A stretch of DNA of 64,000 nucleotides from Lophius americanus (lineage: Eukaryota > Chordata > Actinopteri > Lophiiformes > Lophiidae): the NCBI GenBank assembly GCA_037951165.1, contig JBBDHG010000153.1:1052501-1116500 (forward strand), read 5' to 3'. Positions 37,005 through 49,500 of this stretch are shown here, one piece after another; positions within the stretch are counted from its first letter, which is position 1, and each line of letters starts with the position of its first letter. The notes beneath the pieces are model-generated. The model searched no databases. It was not told the DNA's origin and saw only the letters and a program-made list of their open reading frames with translations. Both the position numbers and the translations under genes were made by a program.

Positions 37005-37105
37005 CATTCATACGTGCTGAAGAGCAAAGGGGCCACGGATGGAGCCCTGGGGGACACCACAGGTCAAAGGGGAGACATTGACGGTGGATGCTTTGAAAGT
37101 TCTTT
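37005..37105 (-). mobile_element. LINE reverse transcriptase scrap (L2-like), third copy
   Basis: The - strand translation SPLTCGVPQGSIRGPFAL contains the same reverse transcriptase block as the two + strand scraps at 11.4 and 15.3 kb, here in opposite orientation. Confidence 0.75.
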
Positions 37106-39359
37106 CTTTTTTTTTGATAAGTTGGATTTGTTTTTCACATATCAAAGTATGTGAGGACTTAATTAAAATAATTATGTCACTTGATACAAACAACAAAGTT
37201 TAATCAGGGTCAAACGGTTTTTCTAAAAACATGCTTTACTTAAAGGTTGAGCTAATCTAATTAGAGTTTACTCTCACAAAATGTCAACAGGAAGAACGAA
37301 TCTGACCTTTTTCACTGTTTAGAAGCGTGCTTGATCACATGATTTGTCATTTTATGGTCAATTTAGAGTCTAATAAATAACTAAATGCCCTGAATGGAAA
37401 AAAAAAATGCAAATAAATACATTTTCCATGTTTTTTTTGTTTTAGTTTTTTCGCTGAGGAAATTAAAAGAGTTCACCTTTTAATTGGTTTACATCTATTA
37501 GCCTGTATTTAATCAGGTTAGAGAACAAAGTAGAGACGGCTGAAAAGATGCATCTCCAATGTCGAATTTCAAATTCATGAAGAAAACCAGCGACAGGGTG
37601 AAGCTCCGCGGGTTCCGTCCTGCACCATAGTGTCCAAACATCAGCGTACCACCAGAAAACAGCCTGTCCCAGCAGCCAGCACCCCCTCTCTGCTCCGCTC
37701 AGAGAGGGGGGCTCCCACACCCCAGTAACAGGTTTGATTGGAAAAGCATCTAGCCCCGGCAACCAATCCCCTAGCAGCGCCGCACACACGTACGCGCACT
37801 TACAAACACTTACAAGGGGTTTCCGTGGCAACTGTGGTGCTGGGGGCAGACGGAATGATTTGGTCTGTGGAGCGAGCCAGACTATGGTGATGAGGGGACG
37901 AGGCCTCCGCCGGAGATGGAGAGGGTGGGGCTGCGGCGGTTGCTGCACCGGTTCATGGTGCAGAGCAGCTTGAATTTCTGTAATATATATAAAAACAGAG
38001 ACTTCTGTCACTCAAAAGAAAACACACAAACACAGTAGGTGGTAACTGAGAGAGGGAGGAGGTTCAATGTGACTTACTACCAGTGGGAAACCTGAGAATG
38101 GAAGCATGCGAAAACTCTATTCTGCCAGGGATGAATGAATGAGAGGCAGACGTGGAACTCCTGCTCCACCCCTGCTCCACCCCTGTACTCCTCCGTGATG
38201 TGATCTCCCACTCTGAAGCCACCTCCTCTCCTCTTCTCTTCCTACTTGTGGGCCTCATACCTTTTTTTTTTAAAACAGCTGTAGATGGAGGCAATAAGGC
38301 CAACTCCACACATGCTGAAGTGGAAATATCATTTTATTTCAAATGCTGCAACAAAATATGCTGTAAATACCACAAAACAACAAAAGTGTTTCCGGAGGAC
38401 ACTTAAAGCTGATGCACACATCCAAGCCGGAGCTGTATGTGTCTGTAGTTTTTACATTGTGATCACATGATTCATTTGAGCTCATTTTCCAACACCGATG
38501 TAGAATAACCGACTCAAGACGAGCAGGTCCGGATCTGTGCATCACTATTGAGTGTCCCCCGGAAACATTTATGAACGCATAAAGGTTTATAAAAGCTGAC
38601 ACATACAGTACGTATTAATTAAATCCTGTATAAGTACAGTTATTGACTCAAAGTTAACTTTTTTTTAATGTAGAGGTGAAACCGCAGCCTTCATGATGGA
38701 TGACGAAGGTGAAGAAGAGACGTCTTCTCAAACACCATTACGTTTCTGCGGGCCTCACACAACATTTCCATAACACATTTGAACAGCTGCGTTTGAAGAT
38801 TTATGGTTACTGATTTTCATTCTGATAGCTTGACAACTTGTGTATTTATTCTATTTCCATTAGTTTGTGTATAATTCTATATGAAGCCACCAGCAGAAGG
38901 CTTTGTTTGGAGAGGAGAAGAAGAGGAGGGGTTTGGCAAGTTAAGGGAAAAATGTGTGAAGAGTTTTAACGTGGGAAGACGTCACAACACTTCAGTTTTC
39001 TTTGCCTCAGAAGGCCCAAAATCTGGACTTCATTTAAATGTCTTACACTGATTAAAAAGACAGCAAACAATCTAAAGAGCCATTTAAAAAAATATATATA
39101 TTTTAATCATCTCCACTTCCCGTTGGATTCGGGAGTCTGTTAGCGTTTTCCCTCCGTCTCTCTGCGGCTGGCTGACGTTTCAGACGCCGTTTTGAAGGGG
39201 CGATTTAAAAAACAGGACTATAATGGCTGACGATCTGGCAGACTGGCTTGTTCTACTTGAAGCTGGATGTCGCACACACAGATCCCAAAAACTGGGCTTT
39301 TCGGAGATTACTGACTCTGAACCAGTTCCCTCTGCTTACTGGAATGGGATTAACTGCTG

Positions 39360-39360
<1 letters not shown>

Positions 39361-39412
<52 letters not shown>
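39361..39412 (+). repeat. GT microsatellite
   Basis: About 25 uninterrupted TG units. Confidence 0.95.
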
Positions 39413-39416
<4 letters not shown>

Positions 39417-39898
39417 TATGTATCCATGCATATGTGTGAAGCAGGAGGGGAGTGTATACTGTGCATACATGGAGAGAGATGTGTGTGTTGTCCCGGCGTC
39501 CTTTGTTAAATGCTGCTCAGCCCAGAATCATCTGTTTAATCTTGCCGCCATTTTGTCGTCTGGTGTCCACGGCTCGTCTCCGTCTCTCTCATGGCAGTCA
39601 GAGCGACTTAGCTTAGCAGAATGGTTGCCACGGCAACACCGACAGAAGTTTACCCGAGGCCGGGGCGACAGCTGATGCACGCAGATGTGACTTGCCATTT
39701 TTTTTCGGGGTGCATTGGAGTCAAGGGGGGAAGCGGGGGAAGGGGGACGGCGGCACAGGTGATGTCAGACACACCTTCATGAGGAAGAATGGGATGTGAG
39801 CGCCAGTCTGTGTCTCGGCCAGCTAACGCTTTATTCCCACGTGGGGACGTGTGTGCATGAGCGAAGGTCAATTTTGTCTTCCTCATGAAGTCAGTTCG

Positions 39899-40590
39899 TC
39901 TGTGTTTGTGTGTGTGTGGGTGTCTGTGTGTATGTGTGTGTGTGTATATCTGTCAATGTGAGTGTTTGTGTCTGTTTTACTGTGTGTGTATATGTGTGGA
40001 TGAGTGTCTGTGTGTATGTGTGTGTGTTTGTGTGTCTATACAGACACAGTGCGTGTGTCTGTGTTAGTGTGTGTATATGTGTGTTTGTGTGTATATGTCT
40101 GTGAGTGTGTCTGTGTTAGTGTGTGTATATGTGTGTTTGTGTGTATATGTCTTTGAGTGTGTCTGTGTTAGTGTGTGTATATGTGTGTTCGTGTGTATAT
40201 ATCTGTGAGTGTGTGTGTCTGTTTTAGTGTGTGTATATGTCTGTGAGTGTGTCTGTGTTAGTGTTTGTATGTGTGTGGGTGAGTGTCTGTGTGTATGTGT
40301 GTGCGTTTGTGTCTAAGTGTATGTGTGTGGGTGTTTATGTGCGTGTCTGTGTATGAGTGTGTTTGTGTGTCCATGTGTGTGTGGGAGTGAGTGTCTATAT
40401 GTGTGCGCCTGTGCTAATGCGTGTGTGTGTATCTGTGTTAGTGTGTCTTTGTGTATATGTGTGTGCGTGTCTGTGTTACTGTGTGTCTGTATGTACGTGT
40501 ATGTGTGTGCGTGCATCTGTGTGTATGTGTGTGTGTGTGTGTGTAAAGAGTGTGTGCGTGCGCGTGAGTGCGTGCGTGTGTGTGAGTGTG
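39899..40590 (+). repeat. long GT-rich tract with internal ~50-bp minisatellite
   Basis: About 690 bp of imperfect TG repeats. Between about 40045 and 40265, a unit containing 'gtctgtgttagtgtgtgtat' and 'atgtgtgtttgtgtgtatat' recurs about four times with a period of 50-52 bp. Long Cys/Val open frames here are compositional. Confidence 0.9.
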
Positions 40591-41475
40591 TCCTCCGCTG
40601 CAGCTGAATTGTAATTTAAAGAGCGTTTGGTGTAAATACAGCTCTTGTCGGAGGCGTAATCAAACATTCATGAGGCGGAGGGATCTGGGGAGAAGCGGAG
40701 AATCTAGGTCACGGATGCGTTGGCAAGTCTCTGAGACGGCTGCTTCGCCGAGCTCGCCCGCTCTCTCTTTCTCAACCTCCTCTTTGTCTCCTCAGCTACC
40801 TCCCTCCATTCCCCTCTTCCCTCCACTCGCTCATCCCCTCTCCCCTCTCATCTCTCGCCCCTTCCTCTCCTCTCATTTGTATTCCTCGCTCCCTCTCTCC
40901 TCTCCTTCTCTCGGGAGCTCCTCTTCCACACCGTGAGCGTTCGTTCTAATTCCTTCGAGCCTTTTTAGCATGCGACGTCAGTAGGTTTTTGAATCATCCC
41001 CATCAATCCGAATCCACGTCCGCATCCATGTCTAAGCGCAGCGAGACGCCATCGGACAGCGGCTGGCTGTAATGGCCCTCCTGACCATCATCAGTCAAGG
41101 AGAAGGTCACGTTGTCAGAGCTTTTACAACCATCCCCAGGCCAACTGTGGCGCACGGAGCAACACATTAGCGGAGGCCGACCTTGTGGGTGGAAGGAGAC
41201 AGACGGCGCTTAACATCAGGAAAGAGATTTTCTCCCGGAGGAGCGGGCTAATTTATTAACCGCTTGCCTTATAGGATAATCACCGTGTGTTACATCTGAT
41301 ACTTCTTATATTTGCCCTTGACGCTGCGTTGACTAAAATAACTACGTGGTCTTCTGTCCTTCCCCACAGCGCAGCTATATCCCCAGAAAGTTCCCAATCC
41401 CCTGGGTTTTACAAGCTATCCCCCTGATTGAACTCCTCAACATAAATAAATACGTCTGAAGAACAGTGTTTCTCT
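40590..41475. other. non-repetitive intergenic sequence, no gene recognised
   Basis: A CT-rich stretch (40.74-40.93 kb) is followed by unique sequence. No recognisable peptide. The part around 41.1-41.32 kb ('gctaatttattaaccgctt', 'ccttataggataatcacc') is AT-rich and unique, and could be regulatory. Confidence 0.4.
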
Positions 41476-41484
41476 TACAAAAAA

Positions 41485-41855
41485 AAAACTCCCCCTATTG
41501 AGTAAAATATGAACTATTAGAGTAAAATATGATAGTAAGACATAAACCTCTTTAAGGTGTTTCATATGTACCTTATTTTGAAAAATTTGGACAAACAGTT
41601 GCAAAATGATTGCCCCCGGAATATTTGGACATAAAGCTGTTCCCTAGTTGGAATTATACTACCGACTTTTCCAAGAATCGATCCAGTTCTTCCTCGCACT
41701 GAGGTCTATGCGGGTATTACATTTGAAAATGATCCATGAAATGGTGTTTGAGTTATTGTGTTAAACGAAGTGTGTGGTGGCGGCGGACGATGACGCGGCA
41801 AATAACGTTGGCGACTCCATAATATCCCTGACTTTTCATGGATATAATTATTGAG
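41485..41855 (-). repeat. family B dispersed repeat, copy 4
   Basis: On the - strand: 'actcaatagggggag', 'tccaaatttttcaaaataag', 'gcgaggaagaactggatcga' and 'ggatcattttcaaatg', in the order of copies 1 and 2. Confidence 0.75.
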
Positions 41856-41909
41856 ATCTAAGAAGAGGGCAACATTGTGCATCAAATGTAAGAAGCTGAA
41901 GCTGAACGA

Positions 41910-42250
41910 TCAAGGATGCTTTCACACCTACCTCGGTTTGTGGCGGACTTCAGGTGGGGAGAACCTCTGGACCATCAAACAGCAAGACGTCGGTCTGTAA
42001 AAAAGATTTTAAAAAATGTGATATTGTATTTTTTTTTAGCAATAAATCTATTTTAAACCAACATCATTTTCTCCGGTTGACATTTTCGGACATGTGCTTT
42101 TCACACATAACCGACTCCAACGTCCTAGAAATGTGAAAAAGATTGGAACACACGGTTGAGCGAGCGAGAGAGAGAGAGAGAGATCCCCTGTACTGTACTA
42201 TGCAACACTGAAATCTTCCCAGGCTAACGGTAGCTAGCACAAAAATCTCA
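41910..42250. mobile_element. possible decayed DNA element
   Basis: 'gatgctttcacacctacctc' at 41.92 kb and 'gtgcttttcacacataaccg' at 42.1 kb resemble the CTTTCACACC-type ends of short fish DNA elements. No clear inverted repeat pair or target duplication was found. Confidence 0.2.
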
Positions 42251-43189
42251 CTTCCAGTTCCTCGCAGAAGCGTTGACATCCTGCCGACAGCGTCCACAAT
42301 CGTTTTCTCATCAGCACATGCTACTTCTGTTATCTTGTTTATTCACAGCAGAAAAAGATTACGTCCACCTCATCAATCACTTTTGTTTAAATTAACACAG
42401 CTGTTTACCCGGGGATCGTTTGAGGACACGCATCCATGGTTCCCTCCAGCAGGAGAATCTGGATGGAATCCTGCGGGCTTGTGATGTCACGATACTCTTT
42501 GAGTCTTGCCGTGTGTACATGCTCGAGATTAGAGGAGATAATCTGCGGCATTTAACTTAGCCGGTGAGGCGTGCGCCGGCCGTCGTGGTGAGGAGAGTTC
42601 CATTGTGCCGCCATGGCAACACCTTGCAAGTCATGGATAACGGGATGACAAGTTATCATCTTTAATGCGTTGAGATTGTTTTCACCAAACTTCGCATTGA
42701 TCGGGTCGAATCTCTTGAATGAGTTTAAGTGTAACTCTCATGCATGCAAAAAAAACAAAAAAAAAGAATGCACAATTCTAAATAGCTGACTTCCAGTTGA
42801 ATTTGGGTCATGGCCCCCAGAGGCTTTTCTGTAGAACATGGTAAGATAAACACATGTATTGAGTTTCATCATTCTGGGTAAAACACATGGTGGGGGCTGC
42901 TTGTTTAAAAAAATTGCAGGAAGTGCTGTAGAGCGATTTTTGTCAATTGTTGTGAGAATACAGGATATCTTTTACTGTTGTTGCTATAGAAACGGCTGAT
43001 TTCCTTCACTTTGACATCTTCAGGGTGGGATCTTTATCAGTCATGACATGTTTGGTGCTGATCGGACCATGTGCAGCAGAGTTCTGCTGACGACTTTCAA
43101 ACTCATGCAGTGGAGCAGGAGAAAGCTTCTATCTTTATAATCTCTTTTTTTTTCTCTTTGCACATAAAGTAGATCTTATGATTCTCACA

Positions 43190-43270
43190 GAACCACACCA
43201 GCTGTTTCCCCTTGTTTACAGTGTTTTGCTAAGCTATGCTAACTGGCAGCTGGCCATAGCCTGGGGATCT
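43190..43270 (+). repeat. short dispersed repeat (GCTAAGCTAA type)
   Basis: 'gctgtttcccc..gttta' followed by 'gctaagctatgctaactggc' is a motif that recurs widely in fish non-coding DNA. A related string is at 55.81-55.84 kb. Confidence 0.45.
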
Positions 43271-43815
43271 CTGTACGCTAACAACATATTTTGCAGAAAG
43301 GGGATCTTTTTGTTGAGGTTTAGCCTCTTGTTGACATAAGTACGGCATTTTGGGCGAACGGAAATGTAAACTTTTCAAAATGGGTTCCAGAGTGTAATCT
43401 TATATGAACAACACCAGCAGCGTTTCCATATAAATCAGCAATATGCAAGTCTAAAAACTGTGATGACATAGCACCACATTGCTAATAGCTAACAGCCACG
43501 CCCGAGTAGAATAACTACAAAAACAAGGGAGGATCTCTTTTTATACACATTGTTATACTCTGTGTTGTGGTTCTTTTCTTCTTCTTTTTTCTTTTTTTTC
43601 CACGCCATTTAGTGGCCTGGCATGCGTACGACGGTGTTTTCAGTTGTTTTTGTCGAAATGACAACAAATACACAAATGACAAACTTTTCATTTTTAAATT
43701 ATAATCTTACTTCAAGTTGTAGCAACCTAGACGTGTTAAATATCCTTTTCAAACTAATGGAAGTTCTATCTGTGTGAGACGATGCGGTAGCTAATGTACT
43801 TACATTACACAAAGA

Positions 43816-44162
43816 TCAGCCATAACATTATAACCTCTGACAGGTGAAGATTGGTTACCATTGTTTTCTTAATGTTTAAGTATTCAAAAATGGGAAAGTA
43901 TAATGATCTGAGGGACCATGTTGGTTAGTACCTACCAAAGTGTTCTAAGGATGGCCACTAAGTTAAGTGGTGCCATGAAGGGTCATGGGTGCCCAAAGCT
44001 TCGGTGAATGGACGTATACCTATTTTTTCAAATCCCATGTTTTGTTCTGTTTTTTAAAAAAAAGAAAAAGGTTTAGAACACATTTCACTGCAAAACTGTT
44101 TTGGCAGCAAAAGTGAGACCCAAACAAAGATTAATCAGGTGGTTTTAATGTTATGGCTGGTG
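43816..44162 (+). mobile_element. family D element, copy 2, with intact terminal inverted repeats
   Basis: CAGCCATAACATTA at 43818-43831 and its exact complement TAATGTTATGGCTG at 44146-44159 bound a 342-bp segment. With one or two mismatches the match extends inward to AACC and outward. The inside holds 'agggtcatgggtgcccaaag', the reverse complement of a block in copy 1. No open frame is present. It behaves like a short non-autonomous DNA element (MITE-like); the target duplication is not clear. Confidence 0.75.
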
Positions 44163-44540
44163 GATATATACCGTACTGTATATTAAACGTACGTGTTTTT
44201 GTGTGTGTGTGCATTACCCTGCATCGTCTTTGTTTGCAATTTTGCCTCCGGGTGTTTGGTGGTTTTAATACTGGACCCTAAATCCCTGGCTCTGTCCATC
44301 ATCCCCCCCACCCACCCATCCCCTCCTCTCTCTCGCTCTTTCCCCCCGCTGTGGTATTAGAAGCTCTGAATCCACTGGCCACTCCAAACCCAACAGACCC
44401 ACTGGCATTGAACTCTCTCCAGCTAATCCATTTGTATGTTTTCAATTACGTACGGGGAGCAAGTGGACATTAAGCTCTCGGCCTCTGCCTGGAAAACGCT
44501 GTCCCTCGGTGACCTAAATATCAAGCTGAACAAGAGGCAG

Positions 44541-44571
44541 GGGGGGGGGGGGGGGAGGGAGGGAGGGAGGG
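44541..44571 (+). repeat. poly-G and GGGA repeat, G-quadruplex pattern
   Basis: A run of 15 G is followed by four AGGG units, one of the strongest four-G-run patterns in the window. Confidence 0.8.
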
Positions 44572-45469
44572 ATTCATGTAGGGGGTAAAACCAAACACAC
44601 ATAAAAATAAAAAAAAATAGGTCACATATTTCCCAATTCCAGAATTGGATTGCGCCGAGGAGAAATAATCACGGTCGTGTTTGTTTCTGACGGGAAGATT
44701 GTTGGACGGTTCCTCTCAGTCGTGCAGGACGGGCCAACTGGCTGGAGGGATGATTCGGTTTTCTGCGGCGAGCCTCGGCGGAGTGTGTTGGCTGGAGCGT
44801 AACCCCAGACAGCAGAGAATCGGAGGCATGCAGCTCTGCGGTCTGCAGCTCGGGCCCCGCAGAGATGCTTAAAAATGAATCTGCAGCTAAAAATAAGCGA
44901 CACGTATGGAAACAAAAAAAGATCTTCACACGTTACGGCCGGCGTGAAATCTGCTAAGCCACATTAGTGAAAATGTGCATCGGTTTTTCATCGCGGCCGT
45001 TTTAAAATCCTTTCGTCAAGATTAGTATTCTTTCTCATTTTAATCTCTCCCCGTCCATCTTTGAGTCCGACTTCCACTCTTCGGCCCCCTTTTTCCGTTT
45101 CTGCTCATTATTCACCACCGTTGAGGAAATGAAGCGCTTTCAGGATCAGCAGCCCTCCGGCCCGACCCCTCCTTTTTCTCCTCCTGATCCTTCCCCCCTC
45201 TTCCTTCCCTTAACCTGATGAAGAGTGACCTTGACAGATTCATCAATAAAGCAAGGAGGCTGAAAAACACCTCCAGCTCCAGTTTTAAATTGAAGAATGA
45301 GATGCTGATGTCACTTTTCTCTCCTGCTCTGATTAGAAATAGACCTACCCGGAAACTACGCTTAATCCCTGTAAAGTCCCCTATCCCCTGCTTTGTACTC
45401 CTCAGATTAAATTTGAAGCTATGTCCAAAAAACATTGTTTTTCCTATAACCAAAATAATCTATCTATAA

Positions 45470-45675
45470 ATCAAATCTAAATATAGTAAAATAGAGTAAA
45501 ATATTCCTTTTCAGGAAATTGGGACTAAATCGGACCAACGGTTGAGAAATTATGACCCTAAAACTTTCTGACATCAAGCTCCCTATAGTGTCGTAAATAA
45601 ACACTTGACCTTTCCCAAAATCACTCCAGCTCTACGTAACGCCGAGGTTTACGTAGCCATAAAATTATGAAAACT
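45470..45675 (-). repeat. family B dispersed repeat, copy 5
   Basis: On the - strand it carries 'ttggtccgatttagtcccaa', 'tttcctgaaaaggaata', 'agggtcataatttctcaacc', 'actatagggagctt' and 'agctggagtgattttggg', matching the order in copy 2. Confidence 0.7.
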
Positions 45676-46079
45676 CTGCATACAGAAAATCCTTCTTTAC
45701 TACATTCCTCCTCCCTTTTCCCACCCTGCTTCTTTTTTTTTTTTTTACCCTATTTTCTTCCATCATCGGTCCTTAAGGCTGGACTTTAATAAATGTCACA
45801 TCACATCAAGCAGAGGAGCATCTGTGCAGAAAGCAGACGCGCCAGGCAGGGTGTCCCCTCCTCTCCTCACCTCACTGTAAAACTAATGAGGAGGAGTGGG
45901 ACGATGATTAAGTTCCTCTTCAGCTTTCCTGTTTACTTCCTTTTTCTACGCGGTCTGCTCCTTCCAGCGCGGCTGACCTTTAACCTTCGTGTCTGACTGA
46001 CAGGACTCTGCTCATGTGTAAAACGCAAACAAGCTGTCATGCTTCTCCGTGTCAACGAGCGTCGTCTTCCTCCTGTGCT

Positions 46080-46700
46080 TCCTTTAAAAGAGGCGAGTGA
46101 TGACGCAACGCAAAGCGTTGATGGAGGTCGACGTTTGCGCGACGGTGGCGAATGATGGAGGGAAAGAGAAGGTGCGGAAAAAACAACAACAAGGAGGCTA
46201 CATTCGGCTCTCCGGGGGGAGTGTGTGTTTGTGTACGTTAGTTTCACACGCGAACGCTTCCAGCGCTTTCTTGTGTTTGCATTCTTCTCAGTCCTGGAAT
46301 GTTTGGTTGCTGGCATTTAAGCGCATGTCGCAGCGTTTACACAGCGCCGACTCTGTGCCAGAGACCGCCCCTACTTCCTGAGTCTCGTCCTGCCAAGCCA
46401 AAATTAGAGACAAGTTTACCCTCGCACGCATCACTGCCTCTGTATCTGGTGTGCTCCGAAGTTTTTCATGCTCTGGCGTTATTTCAAAGTGCTCCTTTAG
46501 AGTTGACTCATGCATCTGTAATCGGCCGCCCCCGGAGCGCGGCGCTACGACAGGAGCCGGCTTGACCGCCCGTGCCCCACATAATGCAGCGTCCGCCATC
46601 GGGGAATTGGCGAGACGCTGTTCGAGCGAATGCAGCAGAGCGGGGCGACGGTGAAACGCTGCTGCCTCGCTCGTGCATCTGACTGAACGGCTTCATGTTC
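46080..46700. other. CpG-rich intergenic stretch
   Basis: CG dinucleotides are visibly denser than in the surrounding DNA, for example around 46500-46640. No start site, splice pattern or recognised peptide accompanies it. It could be an unmethylated regulatory island or part of an unrecognised exon. Confidence 0.3.
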
Positions 46701-47149
46701 AATCTGGGATGGATTTCTGTTCAGCGAGCTCAGCCCTCCACGTGCTGTTGGGTCACAGATGGCCGCATGGGAGTCGGTCCATTTGAAGACCTATAGATGA
46801 CGCTGTCTTATAGCGTTATGCAACATACAGCAGTATGAGATTTATAAATGTTTTAGAAGTGGGTCTGATTTCTATTTGTGGTTGGTCAGGTTGGGGATGG
46901 ATTGCCGCCTCTTCTTGGCGTCTTGTTCTTGAGTGATGGGAGAACGGGCCGTGACATGGACCGGGCGGTTCGGTGCAGCATCAGCAGTAATGAGGGGGTA
47001 GAATCGGTCTGTCGTGGCAAAGAAAGGGCTGAGTTTGGGAGGCAAAGCTCTCAATTAACCCGTCTGAGATCCAACCCCTCACCTGTGTTCATGGGTTCTG
47101 GGTAATGACCAAAAGAATGAGGTCAAGGATGTAAGCGCTTTCAATGAGT

Positions 47150-47395
47150 TTCTTTCATAGGGGGTCTGGGCTCAGACTTAGAGATAAGGTGCAGAGCTCG
47201 GCCCCCCAGTGGGAGGAGCTTCTGCTCTTTCACATCGAAAGGAGCCAGTCCAGGCAGTTCAGGCATCTGAAGGGTTTCCAGCCACGTCCTTTTCCGCAGC
47301 AGCCGGAGAGTGCTGCCGGGGAGAGGGACATCTGGAAGACCCTTCTCAGAACTGCTGTCACCGTGACCCGACCCCAGAACAGCAGATGAAAAGGG
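47150..47395 (+). mobile_element. LINE ORF2 C-terminal fragment
   Basis: The + strand reads GSGLRLRDKVQSSAPQWEEL, then HIERSQSRQFRHL and, near the end, AGERDIWKTLLRTA. This follows the C-terminal tail of a fish non-LTR retrotransposon ORF2 ('HIERSQLRW.GHL', and so on). The middle, normally an Arg/Pro/Gly-rich stretch, is shortened. No reverse transcriptase core is nearby, so this is a 5'-truncated dead copy. The clade is uncertain. Confidence 0.75.
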
Positions 47396-47399
47396 ATGG

Positions 47400-49500
47400 A
47401 TCTTTGGATGGAAAATCTGAGTTGTGTGTCGCTGCTTTTAAATTTATGATGCATGAAATTCACATCAAGTACTTTTTTCTTTCTTGGCCTTCTCCTTGGA
47501 AGTCGGTTTCACTCACTTGGCCAAAATGCATCACTAACATCGTTTAGCAGCTGTTTCTGAGGTTTGAATTGCATAAAATGACCTTCCAGAAGAGGTCGGC
47601 CCATTTATCATCAATTTGTAAATGTTGAATTTTCCATTTTTTAGAGCATTTGAAGTATTTTTCTGCCATGATGAGTGGATCTCTCAATCTCAAAGTTGGA
47701 GTCACAGCAATAAAACATTTCAATAGCCAATATGACGGCCATTATTGATAAATCTGTCCTTTATTTTACCGCTGACTAATAGTTTAAAGTGGGAAAGTGT
47801 GAAAACAGCCCCATTTAATACGTAGTAATGGGTATCAAAAGGATTTATCTTCGACACAGATATTTATTGACGCCCTGAATGCCTTCTTTCCATTAATCAG
47901 TACCAAAAAAAAAATCCAATCCAGTCCAAAGAATAAAGATGTGACGCGACTACAAGTTTTTCCAGAACCTCTGAACAAGTTCAGCCAACTTAGCTGGTCT
48001 ACATTCTTTCAATGTGGACCTGGAGGTTTTTATGTCATAAACGTAGAACATGGTTCCACTGCATTTATAAGCTTTGGATACTACATTACATATGCTGGGA
48101 AATTAACATTATTAAACATTATCACATGTGTGGACAGAAATTCGGAAACTGCTTGGCCGGTTTGGACCATTGTGCAATGATTTGAGGGATTGACTTCCTC
48201 AAAGTTGCCCCACTTGTTCAGGTTCAGGCTCTGACAACTTTATTTCTTCCAAAAGGACAATTTATTTTTACCGTTTCCAGTCCACACAGTCAACATCAGC
48301 AGGAAACCAAGTTGAACATCTGAGGAAACTGACTAAAAGGCACGGGACACTTGGAGGGGAAAAGTTGCAGTAGATTAAAAACCCTAAATCAAAACAACAT
48401 ATCGTGAAGATGTAGATAAATGACCACTTCTGTTTCAGCCAGTCGTCTTGAAGTCTGAAAATGTCAGAAATGGATCCACCGTCCTCACAACTATTACTAT
48501 TTCTCTGACTATGCTAACTTTTTATAACTATATTAATAACCCAACAAAATGAAGTTCAAGCATTCGACAGTTTCTAAATGCCGGGGACCCGTTTTCTGAA
48601 CTTCTGACATAAAACTCTGGGGTACTCAAACACTTTGATCATTTTCCCTCATGCAGTGATTGTGAAGGTGTCGAACTTTTATCCACGGCAGTGACGATGT
48701 AATGCTGGGCACATGAGAAAAAAAAGTCGTCATTTGACTCGAAAATATGTCAGTGTGGAGCATCGAGTCAGGCTGTGTTTTAATAATAATGTAAGTTTTT
48801 ACAACTCAATAGATATTGAATCCTTTGGCACATAAACATGATTAAAAGTATCAGAACTGAATCAGAAGAATCTGAGATTGTTCTGAAGAGAGAGAAGAAT
48901 TCTCGTCCTCGGTGAGGCGTTCGCGGCGAACAGTTGCGTCTGACCTGCCCCTCAGGTAGAGTCAGAGGGGGTCAGGTGATGAAGGGGCTGCTTCTAAATA
49001 GGCTGTCTCGGTGACAAGTGTATCCCACAGTCGTCCTGGGAAACGACCATGAGGCGGCAGGTTTAACTGAGCGAGTAATAGGCGCTTGGTGAGAGCAGTA
49101 TGACCTCATAGCCCCTCCCCTCCGGCTGCACGACCAATTAGATGAACGCTGGGTAATGACAGCGACAGCTTTGTTTATGCTGGGCGGTAGCAGATAAGAA
49201 CGCAGGTGCTCATACGTGTTTCTGTGACTCTGATGGAGTCGGGGGCCTCGCCCACTCTCTGGAAACACATTAGCACTTCTAATAGACCAAACGGCACTAA
49301 ATGGGTGGGAGCGCAAGCGCAGCTTCTATCGGAGCTGAATCAAATTTGTGCCAATCCGTGGATCCTCTGTTACAACAAGGTTTTTCAATAAAGCGTGATT
49401 ACCTCCCACTTTGTCCATTTCTCAAATGCCAAGTCTTAAGTTCATCCAAAATAATTCATATATATCCATGGGCTTCCTCGGTGAAATATATACACATTCC
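47400..49500. other. intergenic, no gene recognised
   Basis: Unique-looking AT-rich sequence with no repeat found by eye and no recognisable peptide. Confidence 0.5.

Noticed and set aside
40317..40614. Cys/Val-rich frames across the GT tract
   Set aside because: TGTGTG codes Cys-Val in every repeat, so the frame is compositional and not a gene.
43130..43620. Possible exon or long repeat around 43.2-43.6 kb
   Set aside because: Only the short GCTAAGCTAA-type motif is recognisable. The rest gives neither protein nor a second copy in the window.
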